Below, piece after piece: positions 7,731 to 15,905 of a stretch of 64,000 bases of DNA. Both the position numbers and the translations under genes were made by a program. Position 1 is the first letter of the stretch, and each line of letters begins with the position of its first letter. A model generated the notes under the pieces. The model was not told the DNA's origin. It saw nothing but the letters and a program-made list of their open reading frames with translations, and made no database searches. This DNA is from Tessaracoccus sp. (GTDB lineage Bacteria; Actinomycetota; Actinomycetes; Propionibacteriales; Propionibacteriaceae). The stretch covers positions 868,001 through 932,000 of the forward strand of contig NZ_JADJNP010000002.1 of NCBI RefSeq assembly GCF_016714275.1. Reading direction: 5' to 3'.

Positions 7731-10310
7731 TCAATCCGCGGGGGTAAGGGTCAGCGTCGCGGTGGTCGTGGACGCGACCGCCTGCGGCGTGAACGCCCAC
7801 AGGTACTGCTCGCCGCGCGCCCAGCCCTCGGTCTGGTCCACGTAGTCGGGGTGGAACGGATGCCCGCTCTGGCCGGTGAGGTTCTGCCAGGTCGAGGCGT
7901 CCCAGTCCGCGACGTCGACCACCATCCGCATCGATGGCACGGTCACCGTCGCATAGCCCTGGCCGAGGTTCCAGCCGGTCGCGTTCACGACGCTGGAGCC
8001 TCCGCCGACGGGGTAAGGGCCGCGGTTGAACAGCGCCTCGACCGGGCCGATGCCGCTCGTGCCGAACGTGGCATGAGTCAGGGTGATGGCGTGCAGCCGA
8101 CCCCAGTTCCACCCGGCCGGATCCGTCCCCTGCAGCGCGGTGATCTCGGCGAGCGCGTCCGCGGCCGCGCCGTCGAGGAGCTGTTGCCGGGTCGTCGCCC
8201 CGTCCTGGGTCCACCACGGCGAGTCCGGTGCGGCTAGCTGCAGTTCGAGGAAGCGGGCCAGCCGGGCCTGGTCCCCGCGCCCGATCTCGCCGCCGTGGCC
8301 CTCCATGAGCCGGGCCGTCAGGTGCTCCCACAGCACGTTCGCGAAGGCGGCGGCCGCCGAGTCGGGCGCGTTCTGGCCGTCCCAGTCGGCGAGCATGCCG
8401 AGCGCGGTCCGCAGGCGCTCGTCGCCGGGCGCGGCACCTTCATACGCCTTCTTGAGCGAGGCCGCGGCGGGCATCTGGTTGTCCAGCTGGATCGCGGCGA
8501 GGTCGGCGGCGCTCACAGGGCCGTCGGCGAGCTTGGTCTCCAGCAACTCGACGATGCGGGCGGCGCGGTAGCCGTAGTCCCAGTCGTCGGTCAGGTGGTA
8601 GCGGTAGTCGTCGTTCACGATGGCGTTGTTGGCCGTGACGATGTAGCCCGCCTCCGGGTTGTACGTCCAGGGCAGCTCCTCGAACGGGATGAAGCCCTGC
8701 CAGTCGTACTCACTGCCCCATCCCGGCGTGGGCAGGGAGCCGTCCCGACCGGTGGCGCGGATCGGCAGCCGGCCCGGCGTCTGGTAGCCGATGTTGCCTT
8801 CCGCGTCGGCATAGATCAGGTTCTGTGCGGGAACGGCGAACAGCGCGGCGGCCTCGCGGAACTCCGCGAAGTCGCTCGCGAGGTTCAGCCCGAAGATCGC
8901 CTCGGTGGTGGTGCCGGGATCCAGCGCGGTCCAGCGCAGCGACAGCGCCGCCTTCGCGGGTTCCTTCGCTCCCTCGGCGATCTCGCCCCAGCCGTAGCCG
9001 AGGTCGGAGACCACGGGTCCGTGCCCTGTCTCGCGGATCGTGATGGTGACGTCCTCACCACCGGCGACCTTGATCGTCTCCTGCCGAACGGCCATGTCCT
9101 TCCACTGTCCGTCGTAGAGGTAGCGGTCGCCGTCGACGTTCTCGACGAAAAGGTCGGCGACGTCGGTGGTCAGGTTCGTGAAGCCCCAGGCGATGTGCGG
9201 GTTGTGCCCGATGACGATGCCCGGCAGCCCCGAGAAGCTGAAGCCCGCGACGTCGAACGGGCACGCCTCGGTGACCGCCCTGCAGCGCAGCTGCGCCTGC
9301 GTCCAGACCGATGGCAGCGCCGCGCCCAGGTGCGGGTCGTTGGCGAGCAGCGGCCGGCCCGTCGTCGTGTGTGCCCCGGAGACCACCCAGGAGTTGGAGC
9401 CGATGCCCTCACCCTTGCTCCCGAGGAGCTTGTCCGCCTGGGCGATGAGCTCGGCGAGCGGGGTGCGCTGGAAGGTCTCGATCGCGGACCGGATGCGTTC
9501 GCCCGCGGTGGCGCCGCCGCCCTCGACGACCGCCGTCGCCAGGACCTTCCTGCCCGCGGGGTCGTCGGCGAGGATGACGGGATGCTCGTCGAACGGATAG
9601 CCCGGGTAGAGCTCGGCGAGCCGTTCGGCGTCGAGGAACCGCGCCTCGAGCGCGCGCGTCTCCTCGTCTCCGACGTTGGAGACCAGGTCCCAGGCCATCG
9701 CCTTCATCCAGGCGACAGAGTCGGCAGGCTCCCACGGCTCGGGCGCGTAGCCCGGGTTCTGGAACCCGAGCAGCGCGTGCTCGAGCGAGAGACTGGCGCC
9801 CGCGTGGTCCGCGAGGTAGGCGTTCACGCCTGCCGCATAGGACTCGTAGTAGCCGCGGATCGCCGGCGGCAGGGCCTCGACCTCCTTCTCGGCGACGCGA
9901 CGCCAGCCGAGCGTCCGCAGGAAGGTATCGGTGGCGACCTGCCCCTCCCCGAACAGCTCCGAGAGCCTCCCGCTGGTCAGGTGCCGCCGGAAGTCCATTT
10001 CCCAGAAGCGGTCCTGGGCATGCACGTAGCCCTGCGCGAAGAAGAGGTCCTCGGAGGTCTCGGCGGTGATCGTTGGGATGCCGCGCGCGTCGCGCTGCAC
10101 CGTCGCATCGTGAGTGAGGCCGGCGAGCGTGACGGTTCCGCTCGTCGTCGGGAACGACCGCCGCACCGTCCAGACGCCGTAACCGACGCCCGCGAGTGCG
10201 AGCACGACGACAACCGCGACGACCCAGGCGAGCACGCGCAGCACCCTCCGCCGCTTTCGTGGCGCCTTCCGCTCGACCGGCAGAGGCGTCCCTGCATCCG
10301 GCTCGGCCAT
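7731..10310 (-). CDS. Penicillin acylase family N-terminal nucleophile hydrolase
   Basis: An 859-residue member of the penicillin amidase family, whose precursors are cut autocatalytically into alpha and beta chains and hydrolyse amide bonds of acyl compounds. A basic N-terminus and a single membrane segment (about residues 22-47) direct it to the cell surface. The alpha region has RDARGIPTI and FFAQGYVHAQDRFWEMD, typical of the family. The beta chain should begin at S305 in GSNSW, the Ser nucleophile, followed by LLANDPHL. The ATG at 10310 has a strong site (GGGAGGGG) just before it; an in-frame ATG 45 bp upstream is less likely. The natural substrate (penicillin, acyl-homoserine lactone or other) cannot be inferred from sequence alone. 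Confidence 0.92.
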   Translation of the reverse strand: MAEPDAGTPLPVERKAPRKRRRVLRVLAWVVAVVVVLALAGVGYGVWTVRRSFPTTSGTVTLAGLTHDATVQRDARGIPTITAETSEDLFFAQGYVHAQDRFWEMDFRRHLTSGRLSELFGEGQVATDTFLRTLGWRRVAEKEVEALPPAIRGYYESYAAGVNAYLADHAGASLSLEHALLGFQNPGYAPEPWEPADSVAWMKAMAWDLVSNVGDEETRALEARFLDAERLAELYPGYPFDEHPVILADDPAGRKVLATAVVEGGGATAGERIRSAIETFQRTPLAELIAQADKLLGSKGEGIGSNSWVVSGAHTTTGRPLLANDPHLGAALPSVWTQAQLRCRAVTEACPFDVAGFSFSGLPGIVIGHNPHIAWGFTNLTTDVADLFVENVDGDRYLYDGQWKDMAVRQETIKVAGGEDVTITIRETGHGPVVSDLGYGWGEIAEGAKEPAKAALSLRWTALDPGTTTEAIFGLNLASDFAEFREAAALFAVPAQNLIYADAEGNIGYQTPGRLPIRATGRDGSLPTPGWGSEYDWQGFIPFEELPWTYNPEAGYIVTANNAIVNDDYRYHLTDDWDYGYRAARIVELLETKLADGPVSAADLAAIQLDNQMPAAASLKKAYEGAAPGDERLRTALGMLADWDGQNAPDSAAAAFANVLWEHLTARLMEGHGGEIGRGDQARLARFLELQLAAPDSPWWTQDGATTRQQLLDGAAADALAEITALQGTDPAGWNWGRLHAITLTHATFGTSGIGPVEALFNRGPYPVGGGSSVVNATGWNLGQGYATVTVPSMRMVVDVADWDASTWQNLTGQSGHPFHPDYVDQTEGWARGEQYLWAFTPQAVASTTTATLTLTPAD

Positions 10311-10450
10311 GGCCCCTCCCCCGGGTGCGCGCCGCACGGCGCGCCATGGGGCCATCGTGTCCCTCCTTCCCACCCCGGTCAAGAGGTCTGCGGCGGTGGC
10401 GTTCACCGATGGCGCAAGGAACTCGGGTCCTCGGGGCCGGCGGCCAGGCC

Positions 10451-10456
10451 TAGAAT
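10451..10456 (+). promoter_or_regulatory. -10 element TAGAAT before korA
   Basis: TAGAAT lies 39 bases before the chosen korA GTG start and 9 bases before an in-frame TTG at 10466. A Shine-Dalgarno-like GAAGG sits 8 bases before the GTG, which supports the GTG. No good -35 box is seen. Confidence 0.45.
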
Positions 10457-10495
10457 GGGCAAGGTTTGCGATCGACAGGACTGAAGGTTTTATTC

Positions 10496-12382
10496 GTGCC
10501 CAAGCAGCATCAGCTACAACGAGTTGTGATCCGTTTCGCCGGGGACTCCGGCGACGGCATGCAGCTGACCGGCGACCGCTTCACGGCGGAGACGGCCAGT
10601 TTCGGCAACGACATCGCCACCCTGCCCAACTTCCCGGCCGAGATCCGCGCGCCACAGGGCACGCTGCCCGGCGTTTCCAGCTTCCAGCTGCACTTCGCGA
10701 ACTTCGACATCGTCACGCCGGGCGACGTGCCTGACGTGCTGGTCGCCATGAACCCCGCGGCCCTGAAGGCGAATCTGCGCGACGTGCCGCGCGGCGGGAC
10801 GATCATCGTCGACACGGCGGACTTCACCAAGCGCAACCTCGCCAAGATCGGCTGGCTGCACAACCCGCTCGAGGACGGCACCCTCAGCAACTACTCCGTG
10901 CATGCCTTGGACCTCACCGGGCTGGCGACGGGCGCCGTCGCCGAGTTCGGGCTGACCCGCAAGGACGCCTCCCGCACGAAGAACATGTTCGCGCTCGGCC
11001 TGCTCAGTTGGCTGTACTCGCGACCCGTCGAGGGCACCATCGACTTCCTCGCGGAGAAGTTCGCGAGCAAGCCGCTCTACCGCGACGCGAACACCGCGGC
11101 TTTCAAGGCCGGCTACGCGTACGGCGAGACCACAGAGACCTTCGAGGTGCAGTACCACGTCGACAAGGCACCGATGCCCAAGGGCCGCTACCGCCAGGTC
11201 TCCGGCAACCTTGCGACGGCGTACGGCCTGATGGCCGGCGCACACAAGGCAGGGCTTCAGCTGTTCCTCGGTTCCTACCCCATCACACCGGCCTCAGACA
11301 TCCTGCACGAGCTGTCGCGCCGCAAGGACGTCGGCGTCATGACGTTCCAGGCCGAGGACGAGATCGCCGGTGTCGGCGCCGCGGTCGGGGCGTCGTTCGC
11401 GGGCGCGCTGGGCGTGACCACGACATCGGGTCCCGGCATGGCGCTGAAGGCCGAGGCGATCGGCCTCGCCGTGATGACCGAGCTTCCACTCGTCGTCGTG
11501 AACGTGCAGCGCGCGGGCCCGTCGACGGGCATGCCGACAAAGACGGAGCAGGCGGACCTCCTGCAGGCCCTCTACGGCCGCAACGGAGAGTCTCCGGTCC
11601 CGGTGATCGCGGCCAAGTCGTCGACCGACTGCTTCGACACCGCGTTGGAGGCGTGCCGGATCGCGATCAAGTACCGCACCCCGGTGATCATGCTGTCCGA
11701 CGGGTACCTGGCCAACGGCGCCGAGCCGTGGAAGATCCCTAACCTGGACGACATCGAGCCCATCGACCCCAACTTCGCGACGGGGCCGAACGGCGTGGAC
11801 GAGAAGGGCCAGCCTGTCTTCCTCCCCTTCCTGCGCGACCCCGAGACCCTCGCGCGCGAGTGGGCGATTCCGGGCACGCCCGGCCTTGAGCATCGCATCG
11901 GCGGCATCGAGAAGGCCGACGGCACGGGCAACGTCTCCTACGATCCCGACAACCATGAGCTGATGACGAAGACGCGCCACGCCAAGATCAAGGGCATCGC
12001 GCGCGACATCCCGGATCTCGAGGTGGAGGATCCTTCCGGCGAGGCGAGGATCCTCGTCATCGGCTGGGGTTCGAGTTACGGCCCGATCACCGCGGCCTCG
12101 CGCCGCGTGCGTAAGACGGGCCGCAAGATCGCCACCGCGCACCTGCGTCACCTGAACCCGATGCCGCCGAACCTCGCCGAGGTGCTGCGCGGCTACGAGA
12201 AGATCATCGTGCCGGAGATGAACCTCGGCCAGCTGGCGGCGCTGCTGCGCGCGCGTACGCTTGTCGACGTGTCGGGTTACGGTCGCATCCGTGGCTTGCC
12301 CATCTCCATCGTCGACCTCGAGGCGGACCTGATCGCCGAGCTCGACGTCATCGACCCCATCACCGCGGAGGAGCTGTCATGA
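10496..12382 (+). CDS. korA: 2-oxoglutarate:ferredoxin oxidoreductase, fused gamma-alpha subunit
   Basis: KorA is the large subunit of the CoA-dependent, ferredoxin-reducing 2-oxoacid oxidoreductase used by many actinobacteria in the TCA cycle. The 628-residue protein has the gamma domain first (VIRFAGDSGDGMQLTGDRF, FPAEIRAPQGT) and then the alpha pyrimidine-binding domain (GSYPITPASDILHEL, TTTSGPGMALK, VNVQRAGPSTGMPTKTEQADL), the fusion order typical of actinobacterial KorA. Start GTG 10496 follows GAAGG by 8 bases; an in-frame TTG lies 30 bp upstream. The stop overlaps the korB start (ATGA). The enzyme is oxygen-tolerant in mycobacteria; whether it feeds complex I through a ferredoxin here is unknown. 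Confidence 0.95.
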   Translation: MPKQHQLQRVVIRFAGDSGDGMQLTGDRFTAETASFGNDIATLPNFPAEIRAPQGTLPGVSSFQLHFANFDIVTPGDVPDVLVAMNPAALKANLRDVPRGGTIIVDTADFTKRNLAKIGWLHNPLEDGTLSNYSVHALDLTGLATGAVAEFGLTRKDASRTKNMFALGLLSWLYSRPVEGTIDFLAEKFASKPLYRDANTAAFKAGYAYGETTETFEVQYHVDKAPMPKGRYRQVSGNLATAYGLMAGAHKAGLQLFLGSYPITPASDILHELSRRKDVGVMTFQAEDEIAGVGAAVGASFAGALGVTTTSGPGMALKAEAIGLAVMTELPLVVVNVQRAGPSTGMPTKTEQADLLQALYGRNGESPVPVIAAKSSTDCFDTALEACRIAIKYRTPVIMLSDGYLANGAEPWKIPNLDDIEPIDPNFATGPNGVDEKGQPVFLPFLRDPETLAREWAIPGTPGLEHRIGGIEKADGTGNVSYDPDNHELMTKTRHAKIKGIARDIPDLEVEDPSGEARILVIGWGSSYGPITAASRRVRKTGRKIATAHLRHLNPMPPNLAEVLRGYEKIIVPEMNLGQLAALLRARTLVDVSGYGRIRGLPISIVDLEADLIAELDVIDPITAEELS

Positions 12383-13440
12383 CCGCAACTGGCCTGGCCG
12401 GCGTCCCGCTCGCCATCGAGCCGCTGACCCGCAAGGACTTCACCAGCGACCAGGAGGTCCGCTGGTGCCCGGGCTGCGGTGACTACGTCGTCTTGTCGGC
12501 GTTCCAGGGGATGATCGCCGACCTGGGGCTGCGGCGCGAGAACAGCGTGATCGTCTCCGGCATCGGCTGCTCTTCGCGCTTCCCGTACTACGTCGACACC
12601 TACGGCATGCACTCGATCCACGGCCGCGCGCCGGCGATCGCGACGGGCATCGCGATGTCGCGGCCGGACCTGAACGTGTGGGTGATCACGGGTGACGGTG
12701 ACTCGCTGTCGATCGGCGGCAATCACCTGATCCACGCGCTGCGCCGCAACGTGAACATCACCATCCTGTTGTTCAACAACCGCATCTACGGCCTCACGAA
12801 GGGCCAGTACTCGCCGACGTCGGAGATCGGCAAGGTCACGAAGTCGAGCCCGTACGGCTCACTGGATGAGCCGTTCAACCCGATCTCGCTGGCGCTGGGC
12901 GCGGAGGCGACCTTCGTGGCCCGCACCGTCGACTCGGACCGGGCGCAGCTCACCGAGATCCTGACCGCTGCCGCCAACCATCGCGGCGCGGCCCTTGTCG
13001 AGATCTACCAGAACTGCCCCATCTTCAACGACGACGCCTTCGAGGATCTGAAGGGTCCCCGTGCGGAGGAGACGTTGATCCGGCTGAAGCACGGCGAGCC
13101 GGTCACGTGGGGCGTCGAGAACCCCCGGGCCCTGATCCGGAAGGCCGACGGCGACCTGGCCATCGTGCCCGCCGCCGAGGCCGAGCCGTCGCAGATCGTG
13201 ATCCACGACGAGACGCGCCCCGACCCGTCGCAGGCCTTCGCGATCTCGCGGCTAACCGAGAGCGGCCACCTCGACCAGGCCCCTGTCGGCATCTTCCGCC
13301 GCGTCGAGCGCCCGTCCTACGACGACCTGACCCGGGACCAGATCGCGCTCGCGCAGTCGGGCAGCAACGGCAAGACGCTGCAGTCGATCATCACCGGCCC
13401 CTCCACTTGGCTGGCCGACGAGACCGGCTCCCAGGCGTAG
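12379..13440 (+). CDS. korB: 2-oxoglutarate:ferredoxin oxidoreductase, beta subunit
   Basis: KorB, 353 residues, binds thiamine diphosphate and an Fe-S cluster and forms the catalytic site with KorA. Visible features are the N-terminal EVRWCPGCGDYV with its cluster-type cysteines, GIGCSSRFPYYVDTYGMHSIHGRAPAIATG, and the ThDP/Mg site GDGDSLSIGGNHLIHALRRN with the following NNRIYGLTKGQYSPTS. The start overlaps korA by 4 bp, so the subunits are co-translated. The gene ends 19 bp before a perfect 42-bp palindrome that may terminate it. Confidence 0.95.
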   Translation: MTATGLAGVPLAIEPLTRKDFTSDQEVRWCPGCGDYVVLSAFQGMIADLGLRRENSVIVSGIGCSSRFPYYVDTYGMHSIHGRAPAIATGIAMSRPDLNVWVITGDGDSLSIGGNHLIHALRRNVNITILLFNNRIYGLTKGQYSPTSEIGKVTKSSPYGSLDEPFNPISLALGAEATFVARTVDSDRAQLTEILTAAANHRGAALVEIYQNCPIFNDDAFEDLKGPRAEETLIRLKHGEPVTWGVENPRALIRKADGDLAIVPAAEAEPSQIVIHDETRPDPSQAFAISRLTESGHLDQAPVGIFRRVERPSYDDLTRDQIALAQSGSNGKTLQSIITGPSTWLADETGSQA

Positions 13441-13458
13441 CTCGCCGCTAAGTCCTTA

Positions 13459-13500
13459 ACCGCTGGCTATTCCACCAGATCTGGTGGAATAGCCAGCGGT
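13459..13500. repeat. Perfect 42-bp palindrome, copy 1
   Basis: A loopless perfect inverted repeat (21 bp per arm, from ACCGCTGGCTATTCCACC to its complement) centred on AGATCT at 13478-13483. A second copy lies at 14520-14561 in the same orientation, with shared flanks (CCTTA before, TGAGCGC after). The last 11 codons and stop of the minus-strand AbiEi/DUF559-type gene are written inside this copy. No T-run follows it on either strand, so it is not a standard intrinsic terminator, although it could still form a strong hairpin at the korB 3' end. Confidence 0.9.
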
Positions 13501-14417
13501 GAGCGCTCGGGACAGCGACGGCATCGACGTCGCCGCCCCTTCCAGCCACGGAGCGCGAGGGCCTCCTCCAACTGCTCCGCGGCGAGACAAGCCTGATACA
13601 CCACCGCATGCCAGCCGTAGCGCAACGTGACCGAGTCCAGGCGGATCGCGTGTGCGTTGTCGCGGAACATGTCCTTCGACCACTCGGTGTGGTCGCGGAT
13701 GCCGTCGAGTTCCACGATCACACCGAACTCGCTGAACCTGCAGTCGATGCGCCCCTCGCTGGAAGTGACCTGCCGCTCTGGGGTCGGCAGCCGGTGCGCG
13801 GCGAGCACCACCTCACCGAAGAGCCATTCGAGCGCGCTCTCGATCCCCGCCTTGCCGGCCGAACACAAACCACGGATCCGCGCGCCGTGTCGCGTGCGCG
13901 TGCGGTCGTCCAGCGCGGCGAGCAGGCGCTCCGGCGTCGTGAGCCGGCGGGAGAGAGCGCGCGCAACGGCGTCGACGGTGCCTATCTCGCTGTTGTCACG
14001 TGTCAGGTCGAGCAGGCTCTGCTCGACGGCCAGCCTTGCCGGTGCTCCCCGCCCGGCCCGCACCCCGCGCCGCGGCCGGGTGCGCCAAGCCCCGACGTTG
14101 ATCGGTTCGTGGTCGCCGCCGTCCCACACCACGATTTCCGATGGCGGGTCGCGCAGGACACCGTTCAGATACGCAGCGGCCGAAGAGCCGAGCACTGCAT
14201 TGGGCCCCGTGTAGAGCGATGCCGCCCACGCGGCGGACTCGAACGTTGGGGTTCGCGCCAGGTAGAGCCCCCGGGCCAGCCGGTCCCAGTCCGCCGTGAC
14301 GCGCTCACATACCCGTCGGGTGAGGCCCGCGTCGAGTAGCTGTGCGACCGTGAGCACGCCATGTTGATGGTTGAGGAGCTGCGCCACGCTGGGCGGCAGA
14401 GGCTGTCGTGATGGCAT
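13467..14417 (-). CDS. AbiEi-type winged helix + DUF559/Vsr-like endonuclease-fold protein
   Basis: A 316-residue protein of a type common in actinobacteria. The N-terminal 60 residues (LNHQHGVLTVAQLLDAGLTRRVCERV...LARGLYLA) resemble the AbiEi winged-helix domain of type IV antitoxins. The C-terminal part (GKAGIESALEWLFGEV, then GRIDCRFSEFGVIVELDG) looks like the PD-(D/E)xK core of DUF559/Vsr-related proteins, with E in GIESALE, D in RIDC and E in IVELDG as likely metal ligands. No AbiEii-type nucleotidyltransferase lies beside it. The gene sits alone between two copies of a perfect palindrome, and its final SPLAIPPDLVE comes from the downstream copy, which suggests that it moved with, or was cut by, the repeat. 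Its function is not established. Confidence 0.75.
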   Translation of the reverse strand: MPSRQPLPPSVAQLLNHQHGVLTVAQLLDAGLTRRVCERVTADWDRLARGLYLARTPTFESAAWAASLYTGPNAVLGSSAAAYLNGVLRDPPSEIVVWDGGDHEPINVGAWRTRPRRGVRAGRGAPARLAVEQSLLDLTRDNSEIGTVDAVARALSRRLTTPERLLAALDDRTRTRHGARIRGLCSAGKAGIESALEWLFGEVVLAAHRLPTPERQVTSSEGRIDCRFSEFGVIVELDGIRDHTEWSKDMFRDNAHAIRLDSVTLRYGWHAVVYQACLAAEQLEEALALRGWKGRRRRCRRCPERSPLAIPPDLVE

Positions 14418-14519
14418 TCCGCCAGTCTTTGAGCATCGGGCCCCAAGCGCACGCTTTCCGGCGCCACGGACAACACCTATGGCCGATCGGACAACACTCC
14501 GCCCGAAGTGAAGCCCTTA

Positions 14520-14561
14520 ACCGCTGGCTATTCCACCAAATCTGGTGGAATAGCCAGCGGT
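14520..14561. repeat. 42-bp palindrome, copy 2
   Basis: Matches copy 1 (13459-13500) at 41 of 42 positions; the only change is A for G near the centre (AAATCT instead of AGATCT). It lies 102 bp upstream of the AbiEi/DUF559-type start and keeps the CCTTA and TGAGCGC flanks, so the two copies form direct repeats around that gene. Confidence 0.9.
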
Positions 14562-14579
14562 GAGCGCGTACTACCCGAT

Positions 14580-14930
14580 TCAAAGACGCCGGCGCTTCGG
14601 ACCGGCCTGGTTGATGACTCGATACCTCGTGCGAACGAGCCGCTCCGAAGTGACCTGGCAGTCGATGAGCTCCGCCCGAATCGGCAGCTGGGTGTCGTCG
14701 AGTTGTGCGCCGTCCATGATCGACGGGGTGCCGAGGCCGCCAACCAGGCCGGGCAGCGTGACGACGTCGATCTCGTCGACCAGACCCGCGCGAAGGAGGG
14801 CGGCGTTCAGGGTGCCACCCGAGTCGGCGACCACCGTCCGGGCGCCCAGGACCGCGGCGAGCCGCAGGTCAGCGTGATCGAGCAGCCCAGCGAGGAACTC
14901 GGCTCCTGGGCGGGCCAACTGCTGGCGACC
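14580..14930 (-). pseudogene. RibD C-terminal (deaminase-reductase) fragment
   Basis: The last 100 or so codons of a RibD_C/dihydrofolate-reductase-like gene. The fragment reads DHADLRLAAVLGARTVV, then ADSGGTLNAALLRAGLVDEI and LPGLVGGLG, a good match to the substrate-binding C-terminus of such reductases. Upstream of about 14930 the frame continues but family resemblance stops, and no start or N-terminal NADPH-binding part is visible. The break lies close to palindrome copy 2, so the region has probably been rearranged. The opposite strand (about 14870-15050) also has coding-like codon use over a stretch ending at a stop at 15050; I cannot assign that piece. Confidence 0.65.
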
Positions 14931-15047
14931 CGCGCCAAGGGCGGCGCGATGCTGCACGCCCGCATCACCCTGGAGCCCGTCCTCCGCGCCCGCACCAGCA
15001 CCCTCGGCACCGCTCACGCGGAGAAGAGGACTTACGACACGCGGCAC

Positions 15048-15053
15048 TAGGGT
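15048..15053 (+). promoter_or_regulatory. -10 element TAGGGT, leaderless promoter
   Basis: TAGGGT ends 6 bases before the ATG at 15060, so transcription should begin at or next to the start codon. No ribosome binding site precedes the ATG apart from the G-run that forms the spacer. Confidence 0.45.
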
Positions 15054-15059
15054 GGGGGC

Positions 15060-15905
15060 ATGGCCGACGACGTTCAGTTGCCCCGCGTGTACCAGGACTC
15101 GATGCGCGCGCAGTGGGCATCCGCGGCGTCGCTCGTGCTCATCCTGCCTCCCGCGATCCTGATCCCCGGGAGTCGGCTCCGCGCCGAAGGCGCCGACGCG
15201 GCTGCACGGATGGTCGCGGTCGTCGACCTGTTGCTCGTGGTGTTCGCACTGATGTGGGTGGTCTTCGCCGGGCTGTATCTCGTGTGGACGCACCGGATCT
15301 TCGCGCGCATGTCACCGGCCCGGCTGCAGGCCGTCGCGGCTACACAGGGGCAGGCCCGGACACGGCTGAGCGACGAGCTGACAGGCTTGGGCGGGGCATC
15401 GTCGTGGTCGGTGAACGCCGCAGGCACCGCCGTCGTCGGGTCCGTCGCGTTGATGCTCTTTTCGGACCGGCTTCCTCACCTCGTCGCGCCGCTGCTGGCC
15501 ATCGGCATGGCGGTGTCGTCGTGGCTCGCGATGGCCTACGCATTCGCGTTGCGCTACCTGCGCCTCGATGCCCAGAGCGCCTGCTTCGAGTTCGTCGTCG
15601 AGCGCCCGCTGCGGTTCGTCGACTACCTCTCGCACTCGTTGATGATCTCGACGCTCGGCGGCTCGGCGGCGACGCCCCGGACGCGGCCGGCGCTGCAGGC
15701 TCAGCGGACGCACACGCTGCTCGCGTTCCTCTTCAATGCGGTCGTCGTCGCCCTGACGGTCTCACTCGTCGTAGCACGGTCGCCCGCTGAGGGCGGCGTG
15801 GCCGGCGGCTCAGGATCCGGGGACTCGCGGTGGGCTTCCACCCAGGCGCGGGCGTCCTCGCTCGCCTCGGCGAGCACGCTGCCGCGCCATTCGTTGCTCC
15901 GGTAG
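15060..15905 (+). CDS. DUF1345-like integral membrane protein
   Basis: A 281-residue protein with about five membrane segments: SAASLVLILPPAILIP, VVDLLLVVFALMWVVFAGLYLV, a segment near residues 118-132, a long one near 140-165, and LLAFLFNAVVVALTVSLVV near 221-240. The ending LLAFLFNAVVVALTVSLVV and the FEFVVERPLRFVDYLSHSLMIST loop resemble DUF1345 proteins, whose function is unknown. The last 40 residues are Ser/Ala/Arg-rich and are antisense to the SulP gene; they look like accidental read-through to the first available stop. The real gene therefore overlaps the convergent transporter gene by 205 bp. Confidence 0.75.
   Translation: MADDVQLPRVYQDSMRAQWASAASLVLILPPAILIPGSRLRAEGADAAARMVAVVDLLLVVFALMWVVFAGLYLVWTHRIFARMSPARLQAVAATQGQARTRLSDELTGLGGASSWSVNAAGTAVVGSVALMLFSDRLPHLVAPLLAIGMAVSSWLAMAYAFALRYLRLDAQSACFEFVVERPLRFVDYLSHSLMISTLGGSAATPRTRPALQAQRTHTLLAFLFNAVVVALTVSLVVARSPAEGGVAGGSGSGDSRWASTQARASSLASASTLPRHSLLR

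Noticed and set aside
8295..10484. A 729-codon open frame on the plus strand
   Set aside because: It lies wholly opposite the penicillin-acylase gene, is Arg/Gly/Asp-rich with no domain resemblance, and reflects the high GC content of the window.
13459..13500. Simple rho-independent terminator of korB
   Set aside because: The stem is much longer than typical, no T-run follows, and a second copy upstream of the neighbouring gene shows it is a repeat element; a terminating effect is still possible.
14305..14583. Small open frames running through palindrome copy 2
   Set aside because: They arise because the palindrome is open in several frames; none has a start signal or resemblance to a known protein.
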